A stretch of DNA of 39,676 nucleotides from Brevibacillus invocatus (GCF_003710915.1 NZ_RHHR01000022.1:1-39676); one strand, 5' to 3'; counted from the stretch's first letter, positions 18,174 through 26,828 are shown. Translations and numbers: made by a program. Notes: generated by a model from the sequence alone, not told the origin.

Positions 18174-19274
18174 TTAAACATTAAACCGGAAATGCATGAC
18201 ATCTCCATCGGCTACTACGTACTCTTTTCCTTCCAAACGGTACTTCCCGCGCTCACGTGCTGCAGCTACGGAACCCGCATCGATCAGATCGTTGTAAGCG
18301 ATCACTTCAGCACGGATAAAGCCGCGTTCGAAGTCCGTGTGGATTACACCAGCTGCTCCAGGTGCTTTCGTCCCGCGACGGATCGTCCACGCGCGAACTT
18401 CTTGCACGCCTGCGGTAAAGTACGTAACCAGACCAAGCAGCTCATAGGCTGCGCGAATCAGACGGTCGAGACCGGATTCAGAAAGTCCCAGTTCTTCCAG
18501 GAACATTTCCTTGTCCTCGCCATCCAGCTCGGCGATTTCTGCTTCAACTTTCGCGCTGATGACAACGACCTGCGCACCTTCAGCAGCAGCGTGCTCACGT
18601 ACCGTCTGGACATGCGGATTGTTGTCCGCATCAAGAATGCCATTCTCTGCCACGTTGCATACGTAGAGCATGGGCTTGATAGTCAAAAGATGCAATTCGC
18701 GCACCCATTTGCGTTCTTCGTCATCCAACTCCACACTGCGTGCAGACTGTCCTTCTTCAAAAGCAGCCTTCAGCTTTTCCAGAACGTCAAGCTCTTGTTT
18801 GGATTCCTTGTCTCCTGCTTTCACCTTGCGTGCGATACGCTCGATGCGGCGCTCTACAGAATCCAAGTCTGCAAAAATCAATTCCAGGTTGATCGTCTCC
18901 ATATCGCTCAGTGGATCGACGCGTCCGGATACGTGTGTAATATTTTCATCTTCAAAGCAGCGAACGACGTGTGCGATCGCATCTACCTCTCGAATATGAC
19001 CCAGGAACTGGTTGCCCAAACCTTCGCCTCGGCTCGCCCCTTTTACCAGACCCGCGATATCTACAAATTCAAAAGCAGTCGGAACTACTTTGTTAGGTAC
19101 AACAATTTCAGTCAATTTGGCCAATCTTGGATCTGGTACTTCCACGATCCCTACATTGGGGTCGATCGTACAGAACGGATAGTTGGCCGATTCTGCACCT
19201 GCTTGCGTAATAGCGTTAAACAGTGTCGATTTACCTACGTTAGGCAGACCAACAATCCCACAAGATGCACCCAT
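18174..19274 (-). CDS. ychF: Redox-regulated ATPase YchF (Obg-like)
   Basis: P-loop protein of the Obg/YchF group that prefers ATP and associates with ribosomes. The 366-residue protein has G1 [14 protein letters not shown]3 [10 protein letters not shown], a helical insertion at ~125-200 and a C-terminal TGS-like domain ([20 protein letters not shown]). The NKxD motif is replaced (YVCNVAEN), as is usual for YchF and consistent with ATP binding. It is monocistronic with its own promoter. Called yyaF/engD in B. subtilis. Confidence 0.97.
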   Translation of the reverse strand: MGASCGIVGLPNVGKSTLFNAITQAGAESANYPFCTIDPNVGIVEVPDPRLAKLTEIVVPNKVVPTAFEFVDIAGLVKGASRGEGLGNQFLGHIREVDAIAHVVRCFEDENITHVSGRVDPLSDMETINLELIFADLDSVERRIERIARKVKAGDKESKQELDVLEKLKAAFEEGQSARSVELDDEERKWVRELHLLTIKPMLYVCNVAENGILDADNNPHVQTVREHAAAEGAQVVVISAKVEAEIAELDGEDKEMFLEELGLSESGLDRLIRAAYELLGLVTYFTAGVQEVRAWTIRRGTKAPGAAGVIHTDFERGFIRAEVIAYNDLIDAGSVAAARERGKYRLEGKEYVVADGDVMHFRFNV

Positions 19275-19312
19275 CTATATACACTCCTTATACTCTTCCT
19301 GACATCCTTTTA

Positions 19313-19341
19313 AGTATATAGATTTGCATTTGAGAATACAA
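19313..19341 (-). promoter_or_regulatory. Candidate sigma-A promoter of ychF
   Basis: On the minus strand TTGTAT is followed after 17 bases by TATACT, about 40 bases before the start codon. Confidence 0.6.
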
Positions 19342-19472
19342 TTGTCTCCTTGTGGCAACTTTCGTCCTCCTTCCTCCTTTAAACCATATGACAAACTGGT
19401 GAGACAAAAAAAGAAATGCTAGACTGGGAGGCAATGCGAAAGAAAGAGCGGAAGTACGAAAGGATGGAATTG

Positions 19473-20096
19473 ATGAAATTGCTGATTCTTGGCGCCACAG
19501 GTCGCGTAGGCCGCCAGGTGCTGAACAACGCAATAAAGGATGGTCATCAGGTGACCGTTCTTGTCCGTTCAAAAGACAAGCTCTCAGATCTCGAACCAGG
19601 CCTGTTTGAAATCGTCGAGGGCAACGTATTGAACGCTTCTGATGTCGAAGCTGCCATGAAAGGCGCAGAGGCGGTCATCAGCGCCTTGAGCACGGATGGT
19701 GCGGACGTCTTGTCCCAAGGTCTCCCACTGGTTATCGGGACCATGAAAAAGGCGGGCATCTCGCGCATTGTAACCGTAGGGACTGCAGGCATTTTGCAAA
19801 GCAGAGTCTCCCCAGACTTGCTGCGCTACCAGTCCAGTGAATCGAGGCGCTCCCTGACTCGTGCTTCCCAGGAGCATCATCAGGCCTACTCGCTGCTGGA
19901 AGCTTCCGGCTTGGACTGGACGATTGTTTGTCCCACCTACCTGCCTGAAGGAACTCGCGTAGGCAGCTATCGTATAGAGGCCGATTATTTACCGGAGAAC
20001 GCAACGGAAATTTCCGTATACGACACCGCTGACTTCGCCTATGAGCAGTTGTTTTCACAAAAGCATCTGCACACACGGGTAGGAATCGCCTACTAA
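19473..20096 (+). CDS. NAD(P)-binding atypical SDR oxidoreductase
   Basis: Rossmann-fold protein of the atypical short-chain dehydrogenase group (NmrA/BVR-B-like). The start is placed at ATG 19473, nine bases after an AAGGA site, which puts the nucleotide-binding motif at the very N-terminus (MKLLILGATGRVGRQVL with GATGxxG). Later markers are AVISALSTDG, RIVTVGTAG and the substrate-side segment SGLDWTIVCPTYLPEG. The 207-residue length suits this family, whose members often lack the catalytic YxxxK; no clear YxxxK is visible here. An upstream in-frame ATG would add 19 poorly structured residues. Monocistronic, convergent with the M3 peptidase. Confidence 0.87.
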   Translation: MKLLILGATGRVGRQVLNNAIKDGHQVTVLVRSKDKLSDLEPGLFEIVEGNVLNASDVEAAMKGAEAVISALSTDGADVLSQGLPLVIGTMKKAGISRIVTVGTAGILQSRVSPDLLRYQSSESRRSLTRASQEHHQAYSLLEASGLDWTIVCPTYLPEGTRVGSYRIEADYLPENATEISVYDTADFAYEQLFSQKHLHTRVGIAY

Positions 20097-20114
20097 GCCT
20101 TTCTGGCCTTGGCT

Positions 20115-20156
20115 AAAAAGGCTCCCTCTCCAGTCGCGGAAAGGGAGCCTTTTTTT
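20115..20156. terminator. Bidirectional terminator
   Basis: The 10-bp stem AAGGCTCCCT/AGGGAGCCTT is flanked by AAAAA on the left and TTTTTTT on the right, between the converging oxidoreductase and M3 peptidase genes. Confidence 0.88.
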
Positions 20157-20176
20157 CTGCTTCAGACATTCATTTC

Positions 20177-22090
20177 TTACTTCTCGTTTACCAGCTTCTC
20201 CAGCTCATTTAAGGTTTCCTCAAAAATCTCCATCGCTTGTTCAATAGGCTTGGAGGTAGACATATCTACACCTGCTGCCTTTAGAACTTCAATTGGCGGT
20301 GCGGAATTGCCCGCTTCGAGGAAGTTAGTGCGAATCCGATCTACCGCTGGCTGTCCTTCATCCATCACCTGCTTGGCGAGGGCTTGCGCTGCAGCAAAGC
20401 TGGTCGAGTATTGGTACACGTAGTATTGGTAGTTAAAGAAGTGAGAAACGCGCGCCCATTCCATCGCGATCTCATCGTCCGAAACCATGTCCTTGCCATA
20501 GTACTTTTTGTTGATATCCAGGTAAATTTTCTTGATGGCCTCGGCGTTGAGGGATTCTCCTGCCTGCTCGCGATCATGAATGGCTTTCTCGAACTCCGCA
20601 AACTGCGTCTGACGGAAGAGTGTAGAACGGAAATTCTCCAGGTACTGGTTCAACAAGTACATCTTCTCTTCCTTCGTTTTCGCTTCGGCATACATGCTCT
20701 TGAACAACAGGGTTTCGTTCATCGTTGATGCCACTTCTGCTGTAAACGTTGGGTAGTTTGAGGAAATGTACGGTTGATTTTTGTTGGTGTAGTACGACTG
20801 CATGGCATGCCCCATCTCATGGGCGATCGTGTACACATCGTCCAGCGTCCCTTGATAGTTGAGCAATACGTATGGATGCGTATCATACGCTCCCCACTGA
20901 TAAGCCCCGGTTCGCTTGTCATCTGTAGAATAGACATCTACCCAGCCAGCATCCATTCCTTCTGCCAATACAGATACGTAATCGTCTCCCATGGCTTGCA
21001 AGCCGTTGACGACCATTTTCTTGCCTTCCTCAAAAGGAATGTACCGGTCATCGGACTCCACGATGGGAACGTAAATATCGTACATGTGAAGCTCGTTCAC
21101 ACCCAACATCTTTTTCTTCAAGGAGATATAGCGATGCAAAAGCGGCAAATTGTCGTTCACCGTATCAATCAGCTCGTCGTACACATTAGTTGGAATATTG
21201 TTGGGCGTCAGGCTAGCTTCCAGTGCAGATTTGTAATTGCGTACGCTTGCATAGAAATTGTCTGCCTTTACCTTTGCCCCCAATGTCTGGGCAAATGAGT
21301 CCTGGAAGTTCAGCAAAGAGCTGTAGTACGCCTTGAATGCCTCTTGGCGAACACGCTGGTCCTTGCTTTCCATGTAAGAGATAAAATTGGCACGCGTCAA
21401 TTGTACCTCTTGCCCTTTCTCATCCTTGATTTTAGGGAACTTCACATCTTTCGAAAGCATCCCGTATATCGTGGTTGGCGAATTGGCCAATGGAGAAGAT
21501 TTGGCCAGCAGCTCCTCCATTTCTTTGGACAGGGAGTGAGGCTTGTTGCGCAGCATGTCTTCGATCACGAGCTTGTATGGTTCCAGGCTCTTGTCAGCCA
21601 GCAGAGTTTTCATCTTTGCATCCGGGATCGCTACGATTTCAGGTTGAATCCAGGCTGTTTTTTCGGAAACCAGCGTGTACATTTTCTCTGCGCGATCGGA
21701 CAGCTCTTGCAGCTCGGAATTGGCTGAGTTCACGTCCAGGGCCATATTGGCATACACGTAAGCCTTGTCGTTGATGCGCATCATTTCGACATAGTCCTCA
21801 AAAGCTTTCAGCATGGACGCTGCCGAATTCCCCAGCTTGCCTTGATGCTTGGTATACGCTTTGGCCAGCTCTTCTACCTTGGCTACGTCCTTTTCCCACT
21901 CTTTCACGCTCGGATAAATATGATCAAGTTTCCATTTGTATTGGTCAGGGATTTCAGCGCGATTCTTGTATTCAGGCGCGCTTTCAGCTGCAAAGGCTAC
22001 AGCAGGTGAGCTGTAAGGAATGAATGGAGCAGATACGGTAGACAATGCAATCGCAACAGCTGTAACAGAAGCAAAAACATGTTTCTTCAA
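20177..22090 (-). CDS. pepF: Secreted oligoendopeptidase F-type M3 metallopeptidase
   Basis: Zinc peptidase of family M3 cleaving short oligopeptides. The 637-residue protein has the HEMGH motif (His424, Glu425, His428) and the downstream glutamate region FTAEVASTMNE, and the long helical M3 scaffold. Unlike the common cytoplasmic PepF, it begins with a signal peptide (MKKHVFASVTAVAIALS, likely Ala-rich cleavage near residue 36), so it probably acts outside the membrane. The start is TTG, supported by an AAAGGGGAG site seven bases upstream. Monocistronic, with a promoter in the AT-rich region that adjoins the DnaA-box cluster. Confidence 0.93.
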   Translation of the reverse strand: MKKHVFASVTAVAIALSTVSAPFIPYSSPAVAFAAESAPEYKNRAEIPDQYKWKLDHIYPSVKEWEKDVAKVEELAKAYTKHQGKLGNSAASMLKAFEDYVEMMRINDKAYVYANMALDVNSANSELQELSDRAEKMYTLVSEKTAWIQPEIVAIPDAKMKTLLADKSLEPYKLVIEDMLRNKPHSLSKEMEELLAKSSPLANSPTTIYGMLSKDVKFPKIKDEKGQEVQLTRANFISYMESKDQRVRQEAFKAYYSSLLNFQDSFAQTLGAKVKADNFYASVRNYKSALEASLTPNNIPTNVYDELIDTVNDNLPLLHRYISLKKKMLGVNELHMYDIYVPIVESDDRYIPFEEGKKMVVNGLQAMGDDYVSVLAEGMDAGWVDVYSTDDKRTGAYQWGAYDTHPYVLLNYQGTLDDVYTIAHEMGHAMQSYYTNKNQPYISSNYPTFTAEVASTMNETLLFKSMYAEAKTKEEKMYLLNQYLENFRSTLFRQTQFAEFEKAIHDREQAGESLNAEAIKKIYLDINKKYYGKDMVSDDEIAMEWARVSHFFNYQYYVYQYSTSFAAAQALAKQVMDEGQPAVDRIRTNFLEAGNSAPPIEVLKAAGVDMSTSKPIEQAMEIFEETLNELEKLVNEK

Positions 22091-22124
22091 AATCAGTCTC
22101 CCCTTTCTTAATTATCATTGCCAA

Positions 22125-22153
22125 AATATAGTTATAATAATTATCTTTACCAA
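22125..22153 (-). promoter_or_regulatory. Candidate sigma-A promoter of the M3 peptidase gene
   Basis: On the minus strand TTGGTA is followed after 17 bases by TATATT, about 35 bases before the start codon. Confidence 0.55.
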
Positions 22154-22204
22154 TAGAAAATCCCTGCTTGTTAATAAAATATTCTTAACATTCATTAAGT
22201 AAAG

Positions 22205-22350
22205 TTATTTTATCCAGAGTTATCATTATTTTGTGGATAAAGTTGTGGATAACTTTACTAAACATACCTGTTTGTCCTCCTTTTTGTCTCATGTGCTTGA
22301 TTATTCGCATAAAAGTTGTCCACATTTTCTGTGGATAGCTTGTGTATAAC
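22205..22350. promoter_or_regulatory. DnaA-box cluster (six boxes) next to AT-rich DNA
   Basis: Perfect boxes TTATCCACA lie at 22232-22240 and 22244-22252 (minus strand, 12 bases apart). One-mismatch boxes lie at 22210-22218 (TTATCCAGA), 22316-22324 (TTGTCCACA), 22330-22338 (CTATCCACA, minus) and 22341-22349 (TTATACACA, minus). A further one-mismatch box is at 22613-22621. The 110 bases to the left are very AT-rich. This resembles the oriC-proximal DnaA-box clusters of B. subtilis that tune initiation; it is not the expected place for oriC itself. Confidence 0.75.
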
Positions 22351-22382
22351 TTATTTTCATCAAAACCGTGACACCCGCCCAT

Positions 22383-22410
22383 ACCTCTTTTCATGTTCTG
22401 ACATAGCATA
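22383..22410 (+). promoter_or_regulatory. Candidate sigma-K/sigma-E type sporulation promoter
   Basis: ACC is followed after 16 bases by CATAGCATA, which fits the sigma-K -10 pattern CATANNNTA, about 33 bases before the YjcZ-type start codon. Confidence 0.5.
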
Positions 22411-22442
22411 GGTATTGAATCTAGGGTAGGAGGTGTTAGCAA

Positions 22443-22529
22443 GTGGGTATCTTTAACGGCTTCGACGACTTCGCGCTGATTTTGGTTCTCTTTATCCTGC
22501 TCGTGATCGTTGGTTGTGACTGCGACTAA
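22443..22529 (+). CDS. YjcZ/SscA-type sporulation miniprotein (28 residues)
   Basis: The product MGIFNGFDDFALILVLFILL continues with VIVGCDCD, giving a short polar N-terminus, one membrane helix and an acidic Cys-containing tail. This is the pattern of the tiny transmembrane YjcZ family of spore-formers, which includes SscA, a spore-coat assembly protein. The GTG start follows TAGGAGGTG by seven bases, and a sporulation-type promoter lies upstream. Its usual YjcZ relatives end in CG or similar; the CDCD end is somewhat unusual. Too short for standard gene calls, but codon fit and ribosome site are strong. Confidence 0.85.
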   Translation: MGIFNGFDDFALILVLFILLVIVGCDCD

Positions 22530-22705
22530 CCATCCCGCTGTGATCCGGCTTATCTGAAGGTAAGCGGATCTGCTTTACCTTCACTATCACTATAGAAACA
22601 TAGCATCGTTGTCTATCCACAGTTAGACTTCATTGTGCTAACTTTATAGCCAATCCGACCATGATCCGTCATACCATCTGTACGATCAACGGAATTGTAC
22701 AACTG

Positions 22706-22741
22706 AAAAAGGATGCAGCCCACAGGCTTGCATCCTTTTTT
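22706..22741. terminator. Bidirectional terminator
   Basis: The stem GGATGCA/TGCATCC, extended by GCC/GGC, is flanked by AAAAA and TTTTTT. It serves the secreted Ig-like gene on the minus strand and any plus-strand transcript from the YjcZ-type gene. Confidence 0.85.
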
Positions 22742-22753
22742 ACATCTATTCAC

Positions 22754-23548
22754 TTAACGATCACCTGTGGAAAAACTGGACGACTGTCCCGGATTGCGAT
22801 TTGCTGCCAAATCCTCGACCTTGCCAGCTATCACATGAACTTGGTACGTCGTGTGGGGCTGCCATTTGCCCCCTTTTGGCTTTACCGTCAGCATGCGTTT
22901 GGTCTTGTTCCATGTGCTCGTATAGACCACTTCGTTGCCCTTGCTATCCCGGATTTGTACAAGTGTGTTTGCATTCTTGCTGGTCAATGCCTCCCCATTG
23001 GTCAAAACGACATCTTCGACAAATTGAAAGGTGAGCTTTTCCTGCAGTTTTACCTTTTTGGCGCCGTTTCCAGGCAAAATGATCGCTTGCGGAGCTATCC
23101 GATCGACCGCCTTTTTCGTCGTAAACGATTGGCTTACTTTTGGATTTTGTTGTGACCGCCCGTTCATCAATTTTTTCTCCACCAAAGTAACGGTGTACTG
23201 CTGTCCTTCTTCCAGATTACCCACTGGGTCTATCGTGATCGTCCGATTGTTTTTGTTCCATTTTGCCGCGAATTTGACATTCTTGTTCTTTTCATTTTTC
23301 AATTGAACGAATGTCGAGACGGATTTGTCTGTGAGCGGTTTTTTATTTTTCAAAGTGACCGTCTCACTAAATTTCATGACGATCAGCGTGTCTGTTGCGA
23401 CCTCTTTGGCTCCTTGAGATGGGGATATGCTCACTATCCATCCTCCATCACTCTTCGCCAGAGCTGACTGATTGGAACCAAAGCCGATTGCCAACAACAA
23501 TACCGTCAAACAAACTAACTGCATCCACTTTCTTGCCTTTGCACCCAT
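22754..23548 (-). CDS. Secreted protein with two SbsA-type Ig-like domains
   Basis: The ATG at 23548 is chosen because GGGAGGG lies five bases upstream; it gives 264 residues with a signal peptide (WMQLVCLTVLLLAIGFGS, cleavage after ALA). The mature part holds two tandem Big_5/SbsA Ig-like domains of about 105 residues, each opening with a SPSQGAKEV or LPGNGAKKV segment, having an F.E.V.L.NGEAL/KKPL strand and closing in a QSFTT or SSFST strand. Such domains occur in S-layer-associated and surface proteins. No SLH, LPXTG or membrane anchor follows, so it is probably secreted or held non-covalently. Function unknown. Confidence 0.85.
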   Translation of the reverse strand: MGAKARKWMQLVCLTVLLLAIGFGSNQSALAKSDGGWIVSISPSQGAKEVATDTLIVMKFSETVTLKNKKPLTDKSVSTFVQLKNEKNKNVKFAAKWNKNNRTITIDPVGNLEEGQQYTVTLVEKKLMNGRSQQNPKVSQSFTTKKAVDRIAPQAIILPGNGAKKVKLQEKLTFQFVEDVVLTNGEALTSKNANTLVQIRDSKGNEVVYTSTWNKTKRMLTVKPKGGKWQPHTTYQVHVIAGKVEDLAANRNPGQSSSFSTGDR

Positions 23549-23654
23549 CTTATCCCTCCCCATTTACACGTGGGATCCTCCGTTTTTCTACTGGCAGATC
23601 TCCATCGTTAGGGGAATTGTAAAAAAAGACAGAAGGGTCGTTCAAAAATGTTTT

Positions 23655-23870
23655 TTAGGATTGTGTATCTTCCGTTTCTGGTGCCTGTATCAGAATTTTT
23701 TTTAGTTTGCGTTCGAATTCCAACCGCGGAATCATGACACTGTGTTCACATCCCGTGCATTTGATCCGGATATCCATTCCCATCCGAATCACTTTCCAAG
23801 CATTTGTTCCACAGGGATGCGCTTTTTTCATCTGTACGACATCACCCAATCCAAACTGCTTTCGCTCCAT
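23655..23870 (-). CDS. DUF951 family protein (YyzM-like)
   Basis: The 71-residue product begins MERKQFGLGDVVQMKKAHPC and contains the family core PCGTNAWKVIRMGMDIRIKC and TGCEHSVMIPRLEFERKLKK. It has three cysteines that could bind a metal. Function unknown. Its ATG overlaps the stop of the mscS gene by one base (TAATG), indicating translational coupling. In B. subtilis yyzM occupies the same neighbourhood. Confidence 0.93.
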   Translation of the reverse strand: MERKQFGLGDVVQMKKAHPCGTNAWKVIRMGMDIRIKCTGCEHSVMIPRLEFERKLKKILIQAPETEDTQS

Positions 23871-24766
23871 TATGAGTACTCCTTTCCGGCATGCTCCTGT
23901 CCTTTACTTGGCATCGCAACAATTTTTTGATATGGAATCTGTATGCCTCTCTTCGTAAATTCCGTCCTGATCATCGCTCGCATATTGCGGCTGACGCCGT
24001 GGTGCGTATTCGGCTTGCATTCCGCTGTAATGCGCATGACTACTTCGGAAGGACCCAGAGCCTGCACACCCAGAATTTGCGGATCTGCGACGACATCAGG
24101 CAATTCTGTTTTCACCTGTGTCATGATGTCCTTCAAGATGCTCTCGACTTGCTTGAGATCCTCCTCGTAGGCTACGGATACATCGACGACTGCCAGCGTA
24201 TTGGCCAATGAAAAATTGGTCACCTGATTGATCGTTCCATTCGGGAAAATAAAGACCTCTCCCGTCCAGCTTCGAATCCGAGTGATCCGCAAGCCGATCT
24301 CCTGAACCGTTCCCGTCATATTGTTGATCGTCACGAAGTCTCCTACCGCGAACTGATCCTCAAAAATAATGAAAAAGCCGGTAATGACATCGCGCACCAA
24401 GCTTTGCGCTCCAAATCCAACCGCCAGCCCAAGCACCCCTGCACTGACCAGAACAGGTCGCAAATCAATTCCCATCTGCTGTAATACCATTAGCAAAGCG
24501 AGAAAATAGATCGTGTATTGCGCGACGTTATTGACCAGAACACGCATCGTGTCCACACGTCGCTGCTCCATTTGCAGCTTGTTTCCCTGACGATGGCGAA
24601 AGACCTGATTCACCGCCGCCTGAACAATCGAGACGAGAATACGCGACAAAATAATTATCGCGATGATTTTTAAGACAACCAGCCCGATCTCGATCCACAT
24701 ATCGGTATTGGTTACATACTCGAAGACTTTATCATAGAAGCTTCCGAAGAAGTTTTTTCCCTCCAT
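23870..24766 (-). CDS. Small-conductance mechanosensitive channel, MscS family
   Basis: Membrane channel that opens under hypo-osmotic shock. The 298-residue protein has about three membrane helices in the first 150 residues, with the pore-lining TM3 region VGFGAQSLVRDVITGFFI, followed by the MscS beta domain (GDFVTINNMTGTVQEIGLRI) and a C-terminal alpha-beta domain. The ATG at 24766 is preferred to an upstream GTG because GGGGTG lies seven bases before it and because it overlaps the stop of the DUF3343 gene (TGATG). Confidence 0.93.
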   Translation of the reverse strand: MEGKNFFGSFYDKVFEYVTNTDMWIEIGLVVLKIIAIIILSRILVSIVQAAVNQVFRHRQGNKLQMEQRRVDTMRVLVNNVAQYTIYFLALLMVLQQMGIDLRPVLVSAGVLGLAVGFGAQSLVRDVITGFFIIFEDQFAVGDFVTINNMTGTVQEIGLRITRIRSWTGEVFIFPNGTINQVTNFSLANTLAVVDVSVAYEEDLKQVESILKDIMTQVKTELPDVVADPQILGVQALGPSEVVMRITAECKPNTHHGVSRNMRAMIRTEFTKRGIQIPYQKIVAMPSKGQEHAGKEYS

Positions 24767-25044
24767 CACACACACCCCTTCAATTCTCCATTTTCGTCTA
24801 TTTCCTGATATCGACCAGAAAATGAACGGAAATAGCCGCGTATCGTCACCTGCTGTTCTTCCATTACGTCTCTTCCTTGTTTGTAATCAGAAAGTGAAAA
24901 CTCGATCGAAAGGGCACACCCAGCTGTGATCTCCTTGGGCGTAGGTCTCGTATCAATCTCTATGTCTGCGTACTCCAGCAGCATTTCTGCCCGCAATGCC
25001 TGCTGCGTGGAGTCAAATGCAATCAGGACAGTCTCTCCTCCCAC
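24766..25044 (-). CDS. DUF3343 family protein
   Basis: The 92-residue protein starts at a GTG after AAGGAGGTAG and matches the DUF3343 pattern: an N-terminal beta-alpha-beta fold (TVLIAFDSTQQALRAEMLL), then the TRPTPKEITAGCALSIEFS core with its conserved Cys. The family is a putative sulfur/selenium carrier often found with selenium-metabolism genes and with EF2568-type cysteine desulfurases, such as the one at 27.7-28.9 kb. First gene of the DUF3343-mscS-DUF951 operon. Confidence 0.9.
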   Translation of the reverse strand: MGGETVLIAFDSTQQALRAEMLLEYADIEIDTRPTPKEITAGCALSIEFSLSDYKQGRDVMEEQQVTIRGYFRSFSGRYQEIDENGELKGCV

Positions 25045-25249
25045 CCTGCTACCTCCTTCACAACCGGTCCACCGACCAGAATCGTACTCCTATTGTACCT
25101 GTTCATCTTTTCACATGCCAGTTTCGCTGATTTTTCTAAACCTCCGCAACCTTCCCATTAGCTGGTATAAAAACGAGATCTCGGTACTATACTGTGAATA
25201 CTTTAACCATTTTTTTGGGCCAAGACCGCAAGAGTGGAGGTAGCCATTC

Positions 25250-25855
25250 ATGAATACGTTCAACCAGAGTAACAACTGTTTTTTGCCACCCTTCAAGGTG
25301 GAATACCGCAGTGAAAACGCTGATGATCAGCTGGCTCAACACCTTGCGCAGCGCTTTCGATTAAAACCCTATGACAGCGATATGGTGATCGTATGTATCG
25401 GTACGGATCGCTCGACCGGCGATGCATTGGGACCTTTGGTAGGCAGTAAATTGCAAACGCATGCATCTCGCCATCTTCAGGTATACGGAACACTGGAAGA
25501 TCCCGTCCATGCAATGAACTTAAATGAAAAAATGGACTTTATTCAGAGCACTCATCCCCAATCCACCATCATTGCCATCGATGCCTGTCTGGGTCAGTTC
25601 AGCAATGTCGGCAACATCAATGTAGCCAACGGCCCGCTTAAACCAGGGGCCGGGGTAAAAAAAGATCTGCCTTCTGTCGGGACCTTTCACATTACAGGCA
25701 TTGTCAATGTCGGCGGCTTCATGGAATACTTTGTTCTGCAAAACACACGTCTTGCCGTTGTGATGAAAATGGCTGAAATCATCGCTTCCGGCATTTACAA
25801 AGCATCCTCGCTTTCTTCGGGAGAACCCCGTTTAGGATCTGTGCTGCGGGACTAG
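25250..25855 (+). CDS. yyaC: Spore protease YyaC
   Basis: DUF1256 family protein related to the germination protease GPR and produced in the forespore in B. subtilis. The 201-residue product contains VIVCIGTDRSTGDALGPLVG, TLEDPVHAMNL, IIAIDACLGQ and the glycine-rich PLKPGAGVKKDLP. The ATG follows a GTGGAGG site by seven bases. It is a plus-strand gene, divergent from the DUF3343 operon. A GGTATA at 25160-25165 may be part of a sporulation sigma promoter, but the -10 match is poor. Confidence 0.95.
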   Translation: MNTFNQSNNCFLPPFKVEYRSENADDQLAQHLAQRFRLKPYDSDMVIVCIGTDRSTGDALGPLVGSKLQTHASRHLQVYGTLEDPVHAMNLNEKMDFIQSTHPQSTIIAIDACLGQFSNVGNINVANGPLKPGAGVKKDLPSVGTFHITGIVNVGGFMEYFVLQNTRLAVVMKMAEIIASGIYKASSLSSGEPRLGSVLRD

Positions 25856-25872
25856 TCCTCTGGCATAGGGAA

Positions 25873-25909
25873 AGACTTGTTCGCCTCACGAATGTGGGCA
25901 GACAAGTCT
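25873..25909. terminator. Weak inverted repeat between yyaC and the lipid kinase gene
   Basis: AGACTTGT and ACAAGTCT form an 8-bp stem with a 21-base loop between convergent genes. T-runs on both sides are short and interrupted. Confidence 0.4.
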
Positions 25910-25928
25910 CTTCTTGCTTCAAAAGCAT

Positions 25929-26828
25929 TTATCCGCATACGGCCTGACAGCTCGGCAGCATTTCTACTGTCATCGGTGTATGGGAAACCACTTCTCCATC
26001 TGCTTGAACAAACAAGGGGTTTTGCGATTGAATGTGGATATGCCTTCCGCGAAAAAAACGAACCCCCGGATGCTTGGCGTGCTTACCCGAAAAGATCAAC
26101 GGAAAAGCAAACAGAAGCTCCCAACGGCTGACGTTGCTGACGACGCAAATTTCTGCCACTCCATCATTAGGCACCGCATCCGGACAGATTCGCATGCCCC
26201 CTCCAAAATTCGGTATATTTGCGATAGCGATCAGCCATACCTTCTGCACGTGATAGGTTTGGCCATCGACGACCAGATGCACATCGCAAGGCTGAAAGGA
26301 GCGAATCACACTCAGAACAGATAACACATATGCCACCTTGCCAAGCTTGGTTTTATTCAACCATCCCTTGTATGAGGCTTCATTTGTCTTTTTGGCCACC
26401 AGCGCGTCAAAGCCTGCTCCTACCACATTTACCGCGAATCGCTCGTTTATTTTGATCAAATCAATGGTTTTCCTCGATTCTTCCTTTAAAATGCGAGTTA
26501 GGGCCTGAACAGGCTCTTCTGCCAGACCATGGCCTTTTGCATAATCATTCCCTGAGCCTGCCGCCACCAGTCCAAACAGACACGGCTTGCCTGATTGCTG
26601 TATGCCATTCATGACTTCATTTACAGTTCCGTCTCCGCCTACCGCGATGATTTTCGTTACTCCCTCTTTTTGAATCAACTCAACAGCCAGTTTCTGAGCT
26701 TCCCCTATCCCAGATGTCTTCCGCACCTGATAATCGACTCCTAGCCCCTTTAACGTCGGCTCTAACTGCTTCCATGTATCTCTTCCTTTGCCACTTCCGG
26801 ACATCGGATTGACAATAATCCCAAGCAT
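25929..26828 (-). CDS. Diacylglycerol/lipid kinase family protein (YegS/DgkB-like)
   Basis: Lipid kinase of the DAGK catalytic family that phosphorylates diacylglycerol or a related lipid. The 299-residue product starts at ATG 26828, five bases after GGAGAGG; the longer frame upstream has no ribosome site and non-conserved sequence. Motifs are the N-terminal IVNPMSGSGKG, the nucleotide-binding VGGDGTVNEVMNG and GLVAAGSGNDYAKG, then NVVGAGFDALVA and the C-terminal ADGE. The length fits the family. The precise substrate is not decided by the sequence. Minus strand, convergent with yyaC. Confidence 0.92.
   Translation of the reverse strand: MLGIIVNPMSGSGKGRDTWKQLEPTLKGLGVDYQVRKTSGIGEAQKLAVELIQKEGVTKIIAVGGDGTVNEVMNGIQQSGKPCLFGLVAAGSGNDYAKGHGLAEEPVQALTRILKEESRKTIDLIKINERFAVNVVGAGFDALVAKKTNEASYKGWLNKTKLGKVAYVLSVLSVIRSFQPCDVHLVVDGQTYHVQKVWLIAIANIPNFGGGMRICPDAVPNDGVAEICVVSNVSRWELLFAFPLIFSGKHAKHPGVRFFRGRHIHIQSQNPLFVQADGEVVSHTPMTVEMLPSCQAVCG

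Noticed and set aside
18192..19313. 373-codon plus-strand ORF opposite ychF
   Set aside because: Antisense shadow of a strongly conserved gene; composition reflects the ychF codons.
22185..22442. 85-codon minus-strand ORF across the DnaA-box cluster
   Set aside because: Runs through the boxes and the YjcZ-type promoter, no ribosome site.
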